Shown here one piece after another: positions 36,298 to 45,081 of a DNA stretch of 64,000 nt (position 1 is the stretch's first letter; every line of letters starts with the position of its first letter). A program made the position numbers and the translations under genes. This DNA is from Martinezella lusitana. GTDB taxonomy: Bacteria; Pseudomonadota; Alphaproteobacteria; Rhizobiales; Rhizobiaceae. The notes beneath the pieces are model-generated. The model did not search any database and had not been told where the DNA came from. It worked only from the letters and a program-made list of their open reading frames with translations. Location of the stretch: contig NZ_FMAF01000004.1 of the NCBI RefSeq assembly GCF_900094565.1, positions 531,326-595,325 on the forward strand. Reading direction: 5' to 3'.

Positions 36298-37006
36298 GTT
36301 GATCAGCTCCGAAATAGGCGGCGTGGATCTGCGCGCGGTCGAGCTCTCCGGGGCGGCCGGTCAAGGTGATCCGGCCTTCCATCATGCAATAGACACGGTC
36401 GGACACGGCAAGCGCCTGGCCGATATCCTGCTCGACGATGATTATGGCGGCGCCCGTGGCGCGGATGCGGGGGAAGGCCGCATAAATATCCTTGATGACG
36501 ACGGGCGCCAGACCGAGGCTCAGCTCATCGCACAGCAGAACCTGCGGATTGGACATCAGCGCCCGACCGATCGCCACCATCTGCTGCTGGCCGCCGGAAA
36601 GTGCCGTGGAAGGATTGTGCCGGCGCTCCTGGAGAATGGGAAAAAGCTCGTAGACGCCGCGCAGCGTCCACGGTCCGTCGACCTTGCGGCCGTATGTTCC
36701 GATCAGCAGGTTCTCCTCCACGGTCATGGAGGCAAACAGCTTGCGCCCTTCCGGAACGAGAGCGATGCCGCGAGCCATGACGTCAGGCGCCGAAAGCGCC
36801 CCAATCGGCTCGCCTTTGTAGACCACCATCTCAGGCTGGTTGCTGAGAACACCGGCGACCGATCGCATCAACGTCGATTTGCCGGCGCCGTTGGCGCCGA
36901 TGACCGCGACCGTTTCACCGGCATCGAGGTACAGATCGACGCCGAAGAGAGCCTGGAAATCGCGGTAAAAAGCCTTGAGGCCGGCTATCTGCAGAAGGTT
37001 TGCCAT
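36284..37006 (-). CDS. livF: Liv-type ABC importer ATPase (LivF)
   Basis: A 240-residue ABC ATPase. Walker A GANGAGKST, signature LSGGQQQMVAIGRAL, Walker B VLLCDELSLGLAP and the switch region are present. The start MANLLQIAGLK at 37006 shares one base with the LivG stop. An upstream open frame runs through LivG in another frame and is not coding. It powers uptake with LivG. Confidence 0.92.
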   Translation of the reverse strand: MANLLQIAGLKAFYRDFQALFGVDLYLDAGETVAVIGANGAGKSTLMRSVAGVLSNQPEMVVYKGEPIGALSAPDVMARGIALVPEGRKLFASMTVEENLLIGTYGRKVDGPWTLRGVYELFPILQERRHNPSTALSGGQQQMVAIGRALMSNPQVLLCDELSLGLAPVVIKDIYAAFPRIRATGAAIIIVEQDIGQALAVSDRVYCMMEGRITLTGRPGELDRAQIHAAYFGADQHELG

Positions 37007-37725
37007 CAGACCTCCATGCCGAGATAGATTTCGCGGACGTCGCGCGAGTTCATGATGGCGTCGGGCTTGCCGATGCCGATCACCCGCCCGAAGTTGAGCA
37101 CGAGCAGGCGCTCGGCCACCGCCGTCAGCGCATGCAGCACATGCTCGATCCAGATGATCGTCACACCCCGCCGATGAACGCGTTTGATCGTGGCGATCAG
37201 TTGCCGGCATTCGCCGTCGGTCAGGCCGCCGGCGATTTCATCGAGCAGGAGAAGCTTGGGCTTGGTCGCCAGGGCACGCGCCAGCTCCAGTCTCTTTCGT
37301 TCCAGCAGCGACAGAGAGCCGGCAAGATTATTGGCCCTGCCGATGAGGCCCGTTTCGACGAGGACATCGGCGCAATAGGCTTCCACCTCCCGCTCGGACG
37401 TTCGCGAGCCGAAGGCGCCGGCGACCAGCAGGTTTTCATAGACCGTCAGCCGCTCGAAGGGCTGCGGGATCTGAAACGTGCGCCCCATGCCGGCAAAGCA
37501 TCGCTGCATGGGAGGATCGCGCGTCACATCGCGACCATTAAATTCGATCGATCCGCGATCGACCGCAAGATTGCCGGTGATCAGATTGAAGAGTGTCGAC
37601 TTGCCCGCGCCGTTCGGTCCGATGACGCCCAATGCCTCGCCTGCCTCGACCGAAAAGCCGATATTCTCGGCGACCACGAGCGCACCGAAAGACTTGGATA
37701 CCTCGTTCAGTTCAAGCAGGGGCAT
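37006..37725 (-). CDS. livG: Liv-type ABC importer ATPase (LivG)
   Basis: A 239-residue ABC ATPase with Walker A GPNGAGKSTLFNLI, signature LSLLERKRLELARAL, Walker B LLLLDEIAGGLTD and the LivG-type insert around FAGMGRTFQIPQPFE. The start MPLLELNEVSKSF at 37725 follows GGGAGGAGCGCC, a strong site. It lies 70 bp after the binding-protein gene and is tightly joined to livF. Confidence 0.92.
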   Translation of the reverse strand: MPLLELNEVSKSFGALVVAENIGFSVEAGEALGVIGPNGAGKSTLFNLITGNLAVDRGSIEFNGRDVTRDPPMQRCFAGMGRTFQIPQPFERLTVYENLLVAGAFGSRTSEREVEAYCADVLVETGLIGRANNLAGSLSLLERKRLELARALATKPKLLLLDEIAGGLTDGECRQLIATIKRVHRRGVTIIWIEHVLHALTAVAERLLVLNFGRVIGIGKPDAIMNSRDVREIYLGMEV

Positions 37726-37795
37726 GGCGCTCCTCCCGATTGCTGTTGCTCCACCACGTCGAGCGCGGGGCAACGGATTTGATGGCGGCGCGAGA

Positions 37796-39076
37796 TCACG
37801 TCAGGGCTTCCAGCTTGCCGCCAAGCGGCACGTTGGGCGCCAGGCGGTTTTCGACCACGACGAGGTCATAGCCGCCATCGGTCTTCAGCCGCCATTGACC
37901 GCCGACCAGGGGTGTCTTGGCGACATTCTTCTGAGCGAACGGCGGCAGCTTGTCGCTCCCCCAGGCGATCGGCCCGACGAGCGTGTCCAGCTTAGTCTGG
38001 CCGATGGCTTTGGCAACGGCGTCGCCCTCACCCACATCCTCGGCGCGCTTCATCACATCGACAGCAAGTTCGAAGAGCGCATGGGCAAAGCCGATCGGCT
38101 GCGTCCAGGGACGGCCGGTCGCCTGCGTGAAGGCTGCAGCCACGTCGGCGGCCGTTTGCCCCGTCAGCGACGATTTGAACGGGTGGCTCGGCGTCCACCA
38201 GACCTCGGTCGACAGGTTATGGCCGGCATTGCCCAGCGCCGCCACCGTTTGCGGGAACAGGAGCGCCTTGCCGATCGACGCGATCTTTGGCTTGAGACCC
38301 TGCTGCTTGGCCTGGTTCCAGAAGGTGGTCAGGTCGGGCGGAATGAGCACGCCGGTCAGAATATCGGTCTGGCCCTGCTTGAAGGCATTGATCTGCGCGG
38401 AAAAATCATCCGTCAGGTTCTGGAAGCGGCCGGTATCGGTGAGACTGTAGCCGAGCTTCTCCAGCACGGGCGGGAAGCCCACGACCTTGTCGCCCCAGGC
38501 GTTGCCGTCGCCATCATTGGGGAAGAGGCCGCCGACCTTCTTGTTGGTCTCGATCTGGCTCCACATGCCGGTAAAGACGGCAATGATGTCCTCAAGCCCC
38601 CAGAAGAAGTGATAGGCATAGTTGAACGGCTTCCAGCTCGACGGGTCGCCGGGATTGCCCTGCTGGCCGATGAACCAGGGCTGCCAGGGCGCCACCGTGG
38701 AAATGCAGGGCATCTCCTCCGCCTCGCAAGTGGTGGACACCGGATTGGTGGTCTCCGGAGTCGACGAGACCAGCACCAGGTTGACCTCGTCGGTGACGAT
38801 CAGTTCCTTCGCAACGGCAGCCGCCCGGTTGGGATTGGACTGGCTGTCCTTGACCACGACCTCGTAGCTGAGGCCGAGCTTCTTGGTCGTCGCGATAAAG
38901 TTGTCGATGACGAACTTGTCGGCCTCGCCGAAGCCGGCAAGCGGCCCGGTTTGCGGGCTGACATAGCCGAGCTTGATCGGTTTCTTCTGGGCAATCGCCG
39001 GTGCTGCGAAAGCGGATACCGCAATCGCGGTGCCGCCGGCGGCCGTGGTTTTCAGAAAATCGCGTCTGGTAAACAT
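37796..39076 (-). CDS. Liv-type ABC importer substrate-binding protein
   Basis: A periplasmic binding protein of 426 residues. The leader begins MFTRRDFLKTTAAGGTAIA, with a twin-arginine motif (RRDFLK), and ends APAIAQ. The mature protein starts KKPIKLGYVSPQTGPLAGFG, a Peripla_BP_6 pattern. Unlike LivJ/K of enteric bacteria, Tat export is likely. ATG at 39076 follows GGGAGGAAAC. It lies between maleylacetate reductase and livG, and presumably captures a phenolic substrate. Confidence 0.9.
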   Translation of the reverse strand: MFTRRDFLKTTAAGGTAIAVSAFAAPAIAQKKPIKLGYVSPQTGPLAGFGEADKFVIDNFIATTKKLGLSYEVVVKDSQSNPNRAAAVAKELIVTDEVNLVLVSSTPETTNPVSTTCEAEEMPCISTVAPWQPWFIGQQGNPGDPSSWKPFNYAYHFFWGLEDIIAVFTGMWSQIETNKKVGGLFPNDGDGNAWGDKVVGFPPVLEKLGYSLTDTGRFQNLTDDFSAQINAFKQGQTDILTGVLIPPDLTTFWNQAKQQGLKPKIASIGKALLFPQTVAALGNAGHNLSTEVWWTPSHPFKSSLTGQTAADVAAAFTQATGRPWTQPIGFAHALFELAVDVMKRAEDVGEGDAVAKAIGQTKLDTLVGPIAWGSDKLPPFAQKNVAKTPLVGGQWRLKTDGGYDLVVVENRLAPNVPLGGKLEALT

Positions 39077-39134
39077 GTTTCCTCCCATAATCCCCTCTCC
39101 TCCCAAAGAGCGCGCCTGCGGCGCGGGTCGTTTC

Positions 39135-40193
39135 CTACCCCGGGCGTTTGCCTTCCCAGGCTTCCTGCAGCATCTGACGGATCGAGGCACGATCGACCGG
39201 CCTCGGATTCCAGTAGGGATTTTCCATTGCGACTGCCGTGGCCCTGTCGAGATCTTCCTCGCTGAGACCGACAGTCTGCAGGCTCAAGGGCGCGCCGATC
39301 GATTTGGCGAAGTCCCAGAGGCCGCCGCCGATGGAACCGCCGAAGAGCTCCGCCGCCGGAGCAAGCTCGCTGCGTGCGGCATGCGCATTGAAGGCTGCCG
39401 TATGCGGCAGCATGACAGCATGCGTCTCGGCATGCGGCGTATCGAACAGGCCGCCCAGCGTGTGGCAGATCTTATGGTGCAGGGCCATGCCGACAGCCCC
39501 GAGAACCGAACCGCACAGCCATGCGGCATAGAGCGCTTCGCTACGCGCAGAAGCATTCCTCGGATCATCAACGATAGCAGGCAGGCTGGATTTGAAAGCC
39601 CTCAGCCCCTCGATCGCCATCAGGCTCGAAATCGGATTGCGATCCTGCGCATAGAGTCCCTCGACGGCATGCGCCATGGCGTTCAGCCCGCTCGTCACGC
39701 TCATGGTGACCGGCAATCCATGGGTCAGCAGCGGATCGTAAATGACGATCTCCGGCAATATCCTCTCATGCCGTACCGTCGTCTTCACCCCTCGCTCGGT
39801 CTGGCCGAGGATGGGGGTGACCTCGGAGCCGGCATAGGTCGTCGGCACCACGATCTGGAGCAGATCCGTGCGATAGGCGATGGCCTTTCCGAGACCGGTC
39901 GTCGAGCCGCCGCCGAGCGAGACCACGCAATCCGCCTTGGCTTCGGCAACGGCTTCCATCGCCCTCTCCGTCACATCGATCGGTGTATGCATGACTGCGC
40001 CGGCAAACACCCCGGCCGAAAGCTGCCCCAAGCTCTTCGCAAGAGCCTCCGCGTCGGCGCGCTGATGCGGCGTGGACAGGACCAGTGCACGCTGACGGCC
40101 GGATTTCTCCACCCATTCGGCCACGCTATTGCTCTTTCCTTCGCCGAAAACGATCCTGGCTGCACTTCCGGCATAGGAAAATTCGCTGATCAT
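39135..40193 (-). CDS. Maleylacetate reductase
   Basis: An iron-type alcohol dehydrogenase fold enzyme of 352 residues that reduces maleylacetate to 3-oxoadipate with NAD(P)H. SLGGGSTTGLGKAIA binds the nucleotide. The segment PTTYAGSEVTPILGQTERGVK and the His-rich MALHHKICHTLGGLFDTPHAETHAV are typical of maleylacetate reductases. The ATG overlaps the hydroxyquinol dioxygenase stop (ATGA), matching consecutive pathway steps. Confidence 0.93.
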   Translation of the reverse strand: MISEFSYAGSAARIVFGEGKSNSVAEWVEKSGRQRALVLSTPHQRADAEALAKSLGQLSAGVFAGAVMHTPIDVTERAMEAVAEAKADCVVSLGGGSTTGLGKAIAYRTDLLQIVVPTTYAGSEVTPILGQTERGVKTTVRHERILPEIVIYDPLLTHGLPVTMSVTSGLNAMAHAVEGLYAQDRNPISSLMAIEGLRAFKSSLPAIVDDPRNASARSEALYAAWLCGSVLGAVGMALHHKICHTLGGLFDTPHAETHAVMLPHTAAFNAHAARSELAPAAELFGGSIGGGLWDFAKSIGAPLSLQTVGLSEEDLDRATAVAMENPYWNPRPVDRASIRQMLQEAWEGKRPG

Positions 40194-41065
40194 CGCGGCC
40201 TCCCTGGTTTTGCCCTGACCATGACGAAGGTGAAGTCGAGCGTCTTCGTCGACGCGTTATCCGTACCGGTGACCCGGAAGTCCCGCAGCAATTCGGGCTT
40301 CACGCCGAACAGGGCATCCTCGCCCAGATGCGGATCGTTGCGATCGTAGACATGCGTTGTGATCGTATCGAACCCCTCGGCGCGAACGACGAAATGCAGG
40401 TGCGCGGGCCGGCGCAAGGGATAGCCGGCATTGGCGAGCAATCTGCCCACCGGCCCGTCATCCGGCACGCCATATCCCTTCGGCACGATGGTTCGATAGC
40501 GGATGCGGCCATCAGGATCGGTGCGAAACAGGCCACGCAGATTATACTCAGGCTGCAGGTCGGGCTGCTGGTTCTCGTAGAACCCTTGAGCATTCGCCTG
40601 CCAGGTGATGACTTCGGCGCCGGCGACAGGCTGGCCGTCAAGATCCTGCACACGTGCGGACACGGAAAGAGGCTCACCCACACCATCGAGCGAGATCGAT
40701 GCGCCAAGCGCGCGCTCCGGTGCATCATCGCGGAAGAACGGCCCCCGCACCGTATTCGGGGTCGCGCCCTTCGGCCGCTTCGAGTTGATTTCCTCAACCA
40801 GCGCCGAAGCACCCAGGAGATCTGACAGCAGCACCCATTCCTGTCGGCGCTCGTCGCTTGCGTGGCCGACCTCGGTCAGGAAGGCGATCACCTTGCGCCA
40901 CTCGTCCTGTGTCGGCCGGAATTCCCTGATGAGATCGTGGACATGCTCCACGACAGCCACCATCAGCTGCGCCAGCTGATTGCCTTTTTGTTGAGGAAGG
41001 CGCCCGGCGAAGACCTCCGATGAGGTCGCCTCGCTAAAAATCGGCATATCGACACCTGGCGACAT
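40190..41065 (-). CDS. Intradiol ring-cleavage dioxygenase 2 (hydroxyquinol type)
   Basis: A second intradiol dioxygenase, 291 residues, first gene of the operon. It keeps the N-terminal helical domain (FRPTQDEWRKVIAFLTEVGH), and the iron ligands in PKGYGVP, FYENQ and YPLRRPAHLHF. It lies directly before maleylacetate reductase, so it most likely performs hydroxyquinol cleavage. GGGAGGAGA precedes the ATG at 41065. It is clearly diverged from the paralogue at the end of the operon. Confidence 0.9.
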   Translation of the reverse strand: MSPGVDMPIFSEATSSEVFAGRLPQQKGNQLAQLMVAVVEHVHDLIREFRPTQDEWRKVIAFLTEVGHASDERRQEWVLLSDLLGASALVEEINSKRPKGATPNTVRGPFFRDDAPERALGASISLDGVGEPLSVSARVQDLDGQPVAGAEVITWQANAQGFYENQQPDLQPEYNLRGLFRTDPDGRIRYRTIVPKGYGVPDDGPVGRLLANAGYPLRRPAHLHFVVRAEGFDTITTHVYDRNDPHLGEDALFGVKPELLRDFRVTGTDNASTKTLDFTFVMVRAKPGRPR

Positions 41066-41150
41066 GCATCTCCTCCCACATACGCAAGCCTGATCGACAA
41101 CAAGGTAGCAGCAAGAGGTGGGAGCGTTGATGATTTCTTTCCGCCATAAT

Positions 41151-41165
41151 ATAACGGATTGTTAT
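41151..41165. promoter_or_regulatory. Candidate LysR site over the regulator start
   Basis: ATAAC-GGATT-GTTAT, a perfect 5-5-5 repeat with T-N11-A spacing. It covers the ATG of the LysR gene and lies 86 bp upstream of the dioxygenase start, so it suits both autoregulation and activation. Confidence 0.5.
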
Positions 41166-42114
41166 GAAGATCGACGAACGCCATCTTATTCAGCTTGCGG
41201 CTGTGGTTAAAACCGGCGGTGTCACCGAAGGTGCGGCCCTTCTGGGCCTTGCCCAACCGGCGGTGTCGCGCACGCTTTCGATGCTGGAGCAACGATTGGG
41301 CGAGCCGCTCTTCATCAAGGGCAGGCGGCCGCTGCAGCCGACGGCGCTTGGATCGTCGCTCGCCGAATATGGCCTGGTGATGCTGGCGGCCTCCCGCAAG
41401 GCAACGGATCTGGTGGAGAGCTTCCGCGTCGGCAAGAGCGGCGTCGTCCGTGTCGGAGGAACCCCTTTCTTCATGGATGGGCTGATCGCCGGGCTATGCG
41501 CCGAATTCCAGGCGACGCATCCGGATGTGCGCATCGAGCAGTCCTACGGCTATTTTTCCGATCTCAGAGCCGCCCTCAAGGCCGACCAGATAGACCTCGC
41601 CATCTGCCCCATCGATATTCTTGACGAGGGCTCGGGGCTGGAATTCCAACAGATCTTGCCCGGCCGCAACGTCATCGCCTGCAGGGTGACCCACCCTCTG
41701 CTGCTGAAAAGAAAGCTGCAGCCGGCCCAGCTTCTGGACTATCCCTGGGTCGCGCCGCCGCCGGGCAGCCCGCTGCTGGCCGACCTGCGCGCGCTGCTCC
41801 TGTCGTTCGGCGCGACCGAGATCAAGATCCGCTATTCCGGTGGGTCGCTGATGGGCGTGATCAACTATCTGAAAGCTGCGGACGCTCTGACCGTCATGCC
41901 GCACAGCGTGGTATTCGCCCAACGCAAGGATAAGAGCATCACTGCGCTGCCGATCAACATTCCCCATCCCGAGCGCGCGCTTTCCATCCTGAAACGCATC
42001 GATGCGCCACGCTCTCCCGCAGTCGACCAGTTCGCGGACTTTGTCCGCTCTGGTTTCGAGACACTGAGGCATCTTATCAAGCGCCATGAGGAATCCGTCG
42101 TCTGGGGGGTGTAG
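41164..42114 (+). CDS. LysR-family regulator of the hydroxyquinol operon
   Basis: A 316-residue LTTR. The N-terminal HTH is in LIQLAAVVKTGGVTEGAALL and QPAVSRTLSMLEQRLGEPLF; the rest is a periplasmic-binding-like effector domain. It is divergent from the phenol/hydroxyquinol operon, so activation by a pathway aromatic is likely. No ribosome site precedes ATG 41164, and the frame has an upstream stop (taa), so this is the first usable ATG. The mRNA may be nearly leaderless. Confidence 0.9.
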   Translation: MKIDERHLIQLAAVVKTGGVTEGAALLGLAQPAVSRTLSMLEQRLGEPLFIKGRRPLQPTALGSSLAEYGLVMLAASRKATDLVESFRVGKSGVVRVGGTPFFMDGLIAGLCAEFQATHPDVRIEQSYGYFSDLRAALKADQIDLAICPIDILDEGSGLEFQQILPGRNVIACRVTHPLLLKRKLQPAQLLDYPWVAPPPGSPLLADLRALLLSFGATEIKIRYSGGSLMGVINYLKAADALTVMPHSVVFAQRKDKSITALPINIPHPERALSILKRIDAPRSPAVDQFADFVRSGFETLRHLIKRHEESVVWGV

Positions 42115-42206
42115 CGCGCAGGCCTTGGCCTGCCTCATGCCGGCCGATCGCTACCCGGGGAGCCAGCATCGTGTCGAAGTTTCTCCCGAACGGGGATGCG
42201 TTTGGC

Positions 42207-42246
42207 GCATCCAATGAATGTATATTGAATGCATTAATTGGATGCA
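42207..42246. promoter_or_regulatory. NtrC-like enhancer region with inverted repeats
   Basis: GCATCCAAT (42207-42215) is the inverse of ATTGGATGC (42237-42245). Within it, TGCAT-N7-ATGCA at 42230-42246 has the 17-bp frame of NtrC sites (TGCAC..GTGCA). It lies about 160 bp upstream of the sigma-54 promoter, the usual enhancer distance. The regulator could be NtrC or another AAA+ activator. Confidence 0.55.
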
Positions 42247-42381
42247 TGATGGCTTTCATTTTTGGCATGATTTTGCCCCATATTTTGTCAAATTCCGTCC
42301 AACAGCAGATATATCAAATTATTGATAGCATAATTGACTGCATAATTCATTCCTTTGATTGTAATTTAGGCAAAATCGATA

Positions 42382-42398
42382 TTGGCACGGTGCTTGCA
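42382..42398 (+). promoter_or_regulatory. Sigma-54 (RpoN) promoter of the Nit1-type operon
   Basis: TTGGCACGGTGCTTGCA matches the consensus YTGGCACG-N4-TTGCW at every position, with GG and GC at -24/-12 spacing. Transcription would start near 42409, about 45 bp before the first gene. This implies control by nitrogen status through an enhancer-binding protein. Confidence 0.88.
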
Positions 42399-42453
42399 GT
42401 TGAATGGCTGTACTCCCCGCGACGGGGCCTGACTTCAAACACAGGAGCCATTC

Positions 42454-42936
42454 ATGCCCACAATTACCGCACCCGCCCATGCTGACGGAGACTTTCTCGT
42501 CGACTACGAAGAGAAGGTCTTCGAGGACGTTCAGGCCAAAGAGGGTGAGAAAGCCCTTATCACCTTCCACACCGTTGCCTTCGAAGGTTCGATCGGCCTT
42601 GTGAACCTGCTCCAGGCAAAGCGCCTGAAGCGAAAGGGCTTCGAAACATCCGTTCTTCTCTACGGCCCGGGCGTTACGCTTGGCGTGCAGCGCGGCTTTC
42701 CCAGGCTCGGAGCCGAGGCCTTCCCGGGTCATCTCAACTTCAACAACCAGATCAAGGGCTTCATGGAGGAAGGCGGCAAGGTCTATGCATGCCGGTTCGC
42801 TCTCCAGGCGCTCTACGGCCACGGCGAATCCTCGCTTATTCCAGGAATCAGGCCGATCAGCCCGCTCGATGTTCTCGACCTCATCCTGATCCATCGTCGC
42901 GACGGCGCCTTCATCCTCGACACCTGGACGCTCTGA
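42454..42936 (+). CDS. nitB: MSMEG_0572-family nitrogen starvation response protein
   Basis: A 160-residue protein of the MSMEG_0572 family, the usual first gene of Nit1 clusters. It contains [20 protein letters not shown] and [20 protein letters not shown], patterns reminiscent of DsrE-like folds, but the activity is unknown. AGGAG precedes ATG 42454 at good spacing, 45 bp after the predicted RpoN start site. The symbol follows the Nit1C naming as I remember it. The cluster as a whole has been tied to cyanide assimilation in Pseudomonas. Confidence 0.88.
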   Translation: MPTITAPAHADGDFLVDYEEKVFEDVQAKEGEKALITFHTVAFEGSIGLVNLLQAKRLKRKGFETSVLLYGPGVTLGVQRGFPRLGAEAFPGHLNFNNQIKGFMEEGGKVYACRFALQALYGHGESSLIPGIRPISPLDVLDLILIHRRDGAFILDTWTL

Positions 42937-42992
42937 CCCGCCGGAGGCGGAGCGCCGCTTCGCCTCCCTCGTCCCAACCGATGGAGCCCGCC

Positions 42993-44036
42993 ATGGAGAA
43001 GAAACCGATCGTCCGCGCCGCCGCTGCGCAAATCGCCCCGGACCTGACCTCGTGTGAGAAAACGCTCGCGCGGGTCCTGGAAGCGATCCGGGAGGCTGCA
43101 TCGAAGGGTGCGGATCTCATCGTCTTTCCGGAGACGTTCGTCCCCTGGTACCCCTATTTCTCATTCGTGCTGCCGCCGGTTCTCTCCGGCAAGGAGCACC
43201 TGCGCCTCTATGAAGAGGCGGTCACCGTGCCCAGTGCCGCCACGGATGCGGTCGCCGCTGCGGCCCGCGAGCACGGTATCGTCGTCGCGCTCGGCATCAA
43301 CGAGCGGGATCATGGCTCGCTCTATAACGGCCAGCTCCTCTTCGATGCCGACGGCACGCTCATCCTGAAGCGCCGCAAGATCACGCCGACCTTCCACGAG
43401 CGGATGATCTGGGGCCAGGGCGACGGCTCGGGCCTTGCGGTCGTCGACAGCCGCATCGGGCGGCTCGGCGCGCTTGCCTGCTGGGAGCATTACAATCCGC
43501 TCGCCCGCTACGCGCTGATGGCCCAGCACGAGGAAATCCACATCGCCCAGTTTCCGGGCTCGATGGTCGGGCCGATCTTTGCCGAGCAGATGGAAGTGAC
43601 GATCCGCCATCATGCGCTGGAAAGCGGATGCTTCGTGGTCAATGCGACGGGTTGGCTGACCGACGAGCAGATCGTTTCGATCACACCCGACCAGACCCTG
43701 CAAAAGGCGCTGCGCGGCGGCTGCATGACGGCGATCATCTCGCCCGAAGGCAGGCACCTCGCCCCGCCGCTCACCGAGGGCGAAGGCATATTGATCGCCG
43801 ATCTCGACATGAGCCTGATCGTCAAGCGCAAGCGGATGATGGATTCCGTCGGTCATTACGCACGCCCCGAACTTCTGCATCTCGCCATCGACGGCCGCGC
43901 CACGGCGCCGATGATCGCCTCCCCCAATTCTTTCGAAATCGCACCCGCAAGGAACAACACCGATGGACACGACGACGCGTCTTCCGACCGAAATCCTGAT
44001 CAACGAATTGCAGTCGTTCGGAGCCAGGCTGGTTGA
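42993..44036 (+). CDS. nitC: Nit1-type nitrilase
   Basis: A nitrilase-superfamily enzyme of 347 residues that hydrolyses a nitrile to an acid and ammonia. The catalytic triad is in [10 protein letters not shown] (Glu), RRKITPT (Lys) and LACWEHYNP (Cys). The homologue in Pseudomonas is needed for growth on cyanide; its true substrate is not settled. ATG 42993 has GGAG 7 bp upstream; ATG 42981 has none. The last 24 residues are encoded inside the next gene (74-bp overlap), unusually long for this operon. Confidence 0.93.
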   Translation: MEKKPIVRAAAAQIAPDLTSCEKTLARVLEAIREAASKGADLIVFPETFVPWYPYFSFVLPPVLSGKEHLRLYEEAVTVPSAATDAVAAAAREHGIVVALGINERDHGSLYNGQLLFDADGTLILKRRKITPTFHERMIWGQGDGSGLAVVDSRIGRLGALACWEHYNPLARYALMAQHEEIHIAQFPGSMVGPIFAEQMEVTIRHHALESGCFVVNATGWLTDEQIVSITPDQTLQKALRGGCMTAIISPEGRHLAPPLTEGEGILIADLDMSLIVKRKRMMDSVGHYARPELLHLAIDGRATAPMIASPNSFEIAPARNNTDGHDDASSDRNPDQRIAVVRSQAG

Positions 44037-45081
44037 TCCGAAAGCGGGCCATGAGAGCCGCCGTGGCGGCGCCGGCCCGTCCGACCACAAGCCGATAACG
44101 ATCGACGGCATGACGGTCATGGTGCCGGTGCATACGGCGCCGGCCTTCGAAAGCCCCTATCTCGTCGAGAGGCCGGACGAGAGCGGCAGGAGCCGCATCA
44201 GCCGGGACGGCCGCGTGCTGGGTGAGGTCTCCTTTCCGCTGCGCCCGCGCTTCTACGAGCGAACGACGGCCGACGGCGTTCCCTATTCGCAGATAGCCGT
44301 CCTGCATGGCCGCGACGTGCTGGCGACCACGGTGTTGCAGACCTGCATCCGCTACCAAAGCCGCACGAAGACCTGTCAGTTCTGCGCCATCGGCCAGTCG
44401 CTGGCCGCCGGCCGCACGATTGCCCACAAGACCCCGGAACAGCTCGCGGAAGTGGCCAAGGCGGCCGTCGAGCTGGACGGCGTCAAGCACATGGTCATGA
44501 CGACGGGCACGCCAAAAGGGCCGGATCGCGGCGCGGCAATCCTTGCCGACAGCGCCCGCGCCATCAAGGCCGCCGTCGACCTGCCGATCCAGGCGCAATG
44601 CGAACCACCCGAAGACGACGCCTGGTTTGCCCGTATGAAGGAGGCCGGCGTCGATGCGCTCGGCATGCATCTGGAAGTAGTGACGCCCGAAATCCGCGCC
44701 CGCATCATGCCGGGCAAGGCGCAGGTGCCGATCAGCAAATACATGACCTCCTTCAAGGCGGCGGTAGAGGTCTTCGGGCGTGGGCAGGTCTCGACCTACA
44801 TCCTCGCCGGCCTCGGGGATACAAGCCAGGCCATTCTCGATATCTGCGAAAGACTGGTCGCAATCGGCGTCTATCCCTTCGTGGTTCCGTTCGTGCCGAT
44901 TTCGGGAACGCCGCTCGAAAGCCATCCGGCCCCGAAGCCGGATTTCATGCATTCGATCCTCGGTCCTCTCTCGAAAATGCTGGTCGAAAGCGGGTTGAAG
45001 GCGACCGACATCAAGGCCGGCTGCGGCAAATGCGGCGCCTGCTCGGCCCTTTCCACCTATGAAAGGATGCTGACCAGATGA
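43963..45081 (+). CDS. nitD: Radical SAM protein, MSMEG_0568 family
   Basis: A radical SAM enzyme of 372 residues. The cluster-binding cysteines are in [15 protein letters not shown], a CX9CX2C spacing instead of CX3CX2C. A second set, GCGKCGACS, near the C terminus may hold an auxiliary Fe-S centre. It likely performs a radical rearrangement or methylthio-like step on an unknown substrate. AAGGA precedes ATG 43963, and [18 protein letters not shown] follows. The stop overlaps the GNAT gene by 4 bp. Confidence 0.9.
   Translation: MDTTTRLPTEILINELQSFGARLVDPKAGHESRRGGAGPSDHKPITIDGMTVMVPVHTAPAFESPYLVERPDESGRSRISRDGRVLGEVSFPLRPRFYERTTADGVPYSQIAVLHGRDVLATTVLQTCIRYQSRTKTCQFCAIGQSLAAGRTIAHKTPEQLAEVAKAAVELDGVKHMVMTTGTPKGPDRGAAILADSARAIKAAVDLPIQAQCEPPEDDAWFARMKEAGVDALGMHLEVVTPEIRARIMPGKAQVPISKYMTSFKAAVEVFGRGQVSTYILAGLGDTSQAILDICERLVAIGVYPFVVPFVPISGTPLESHPAPKPDFMHSILGPLSKMLVESGLKATDIKAGCGKCGACSALSTYERMLTR

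Larger units (their letters stand above)
42115..42453. other. Regulatory region of the Nit1-type operon
   Basis: An AT-rich 340-bp gap with no gene. It carries an NtrC-like inverted repeat, a longer 9-bp inverted repeat and a sigma-54 promoter, listed separately. Composition differs sharply from the flanking coding DNA. Confidence 0.8.

Noticed and set aside
37478..39265. 595-residue plus-strand open frame opposite livG and the binding-protein gene
   Set aside because: It crosses the boundary of two real genes on the other strand and has no recognisable domain.
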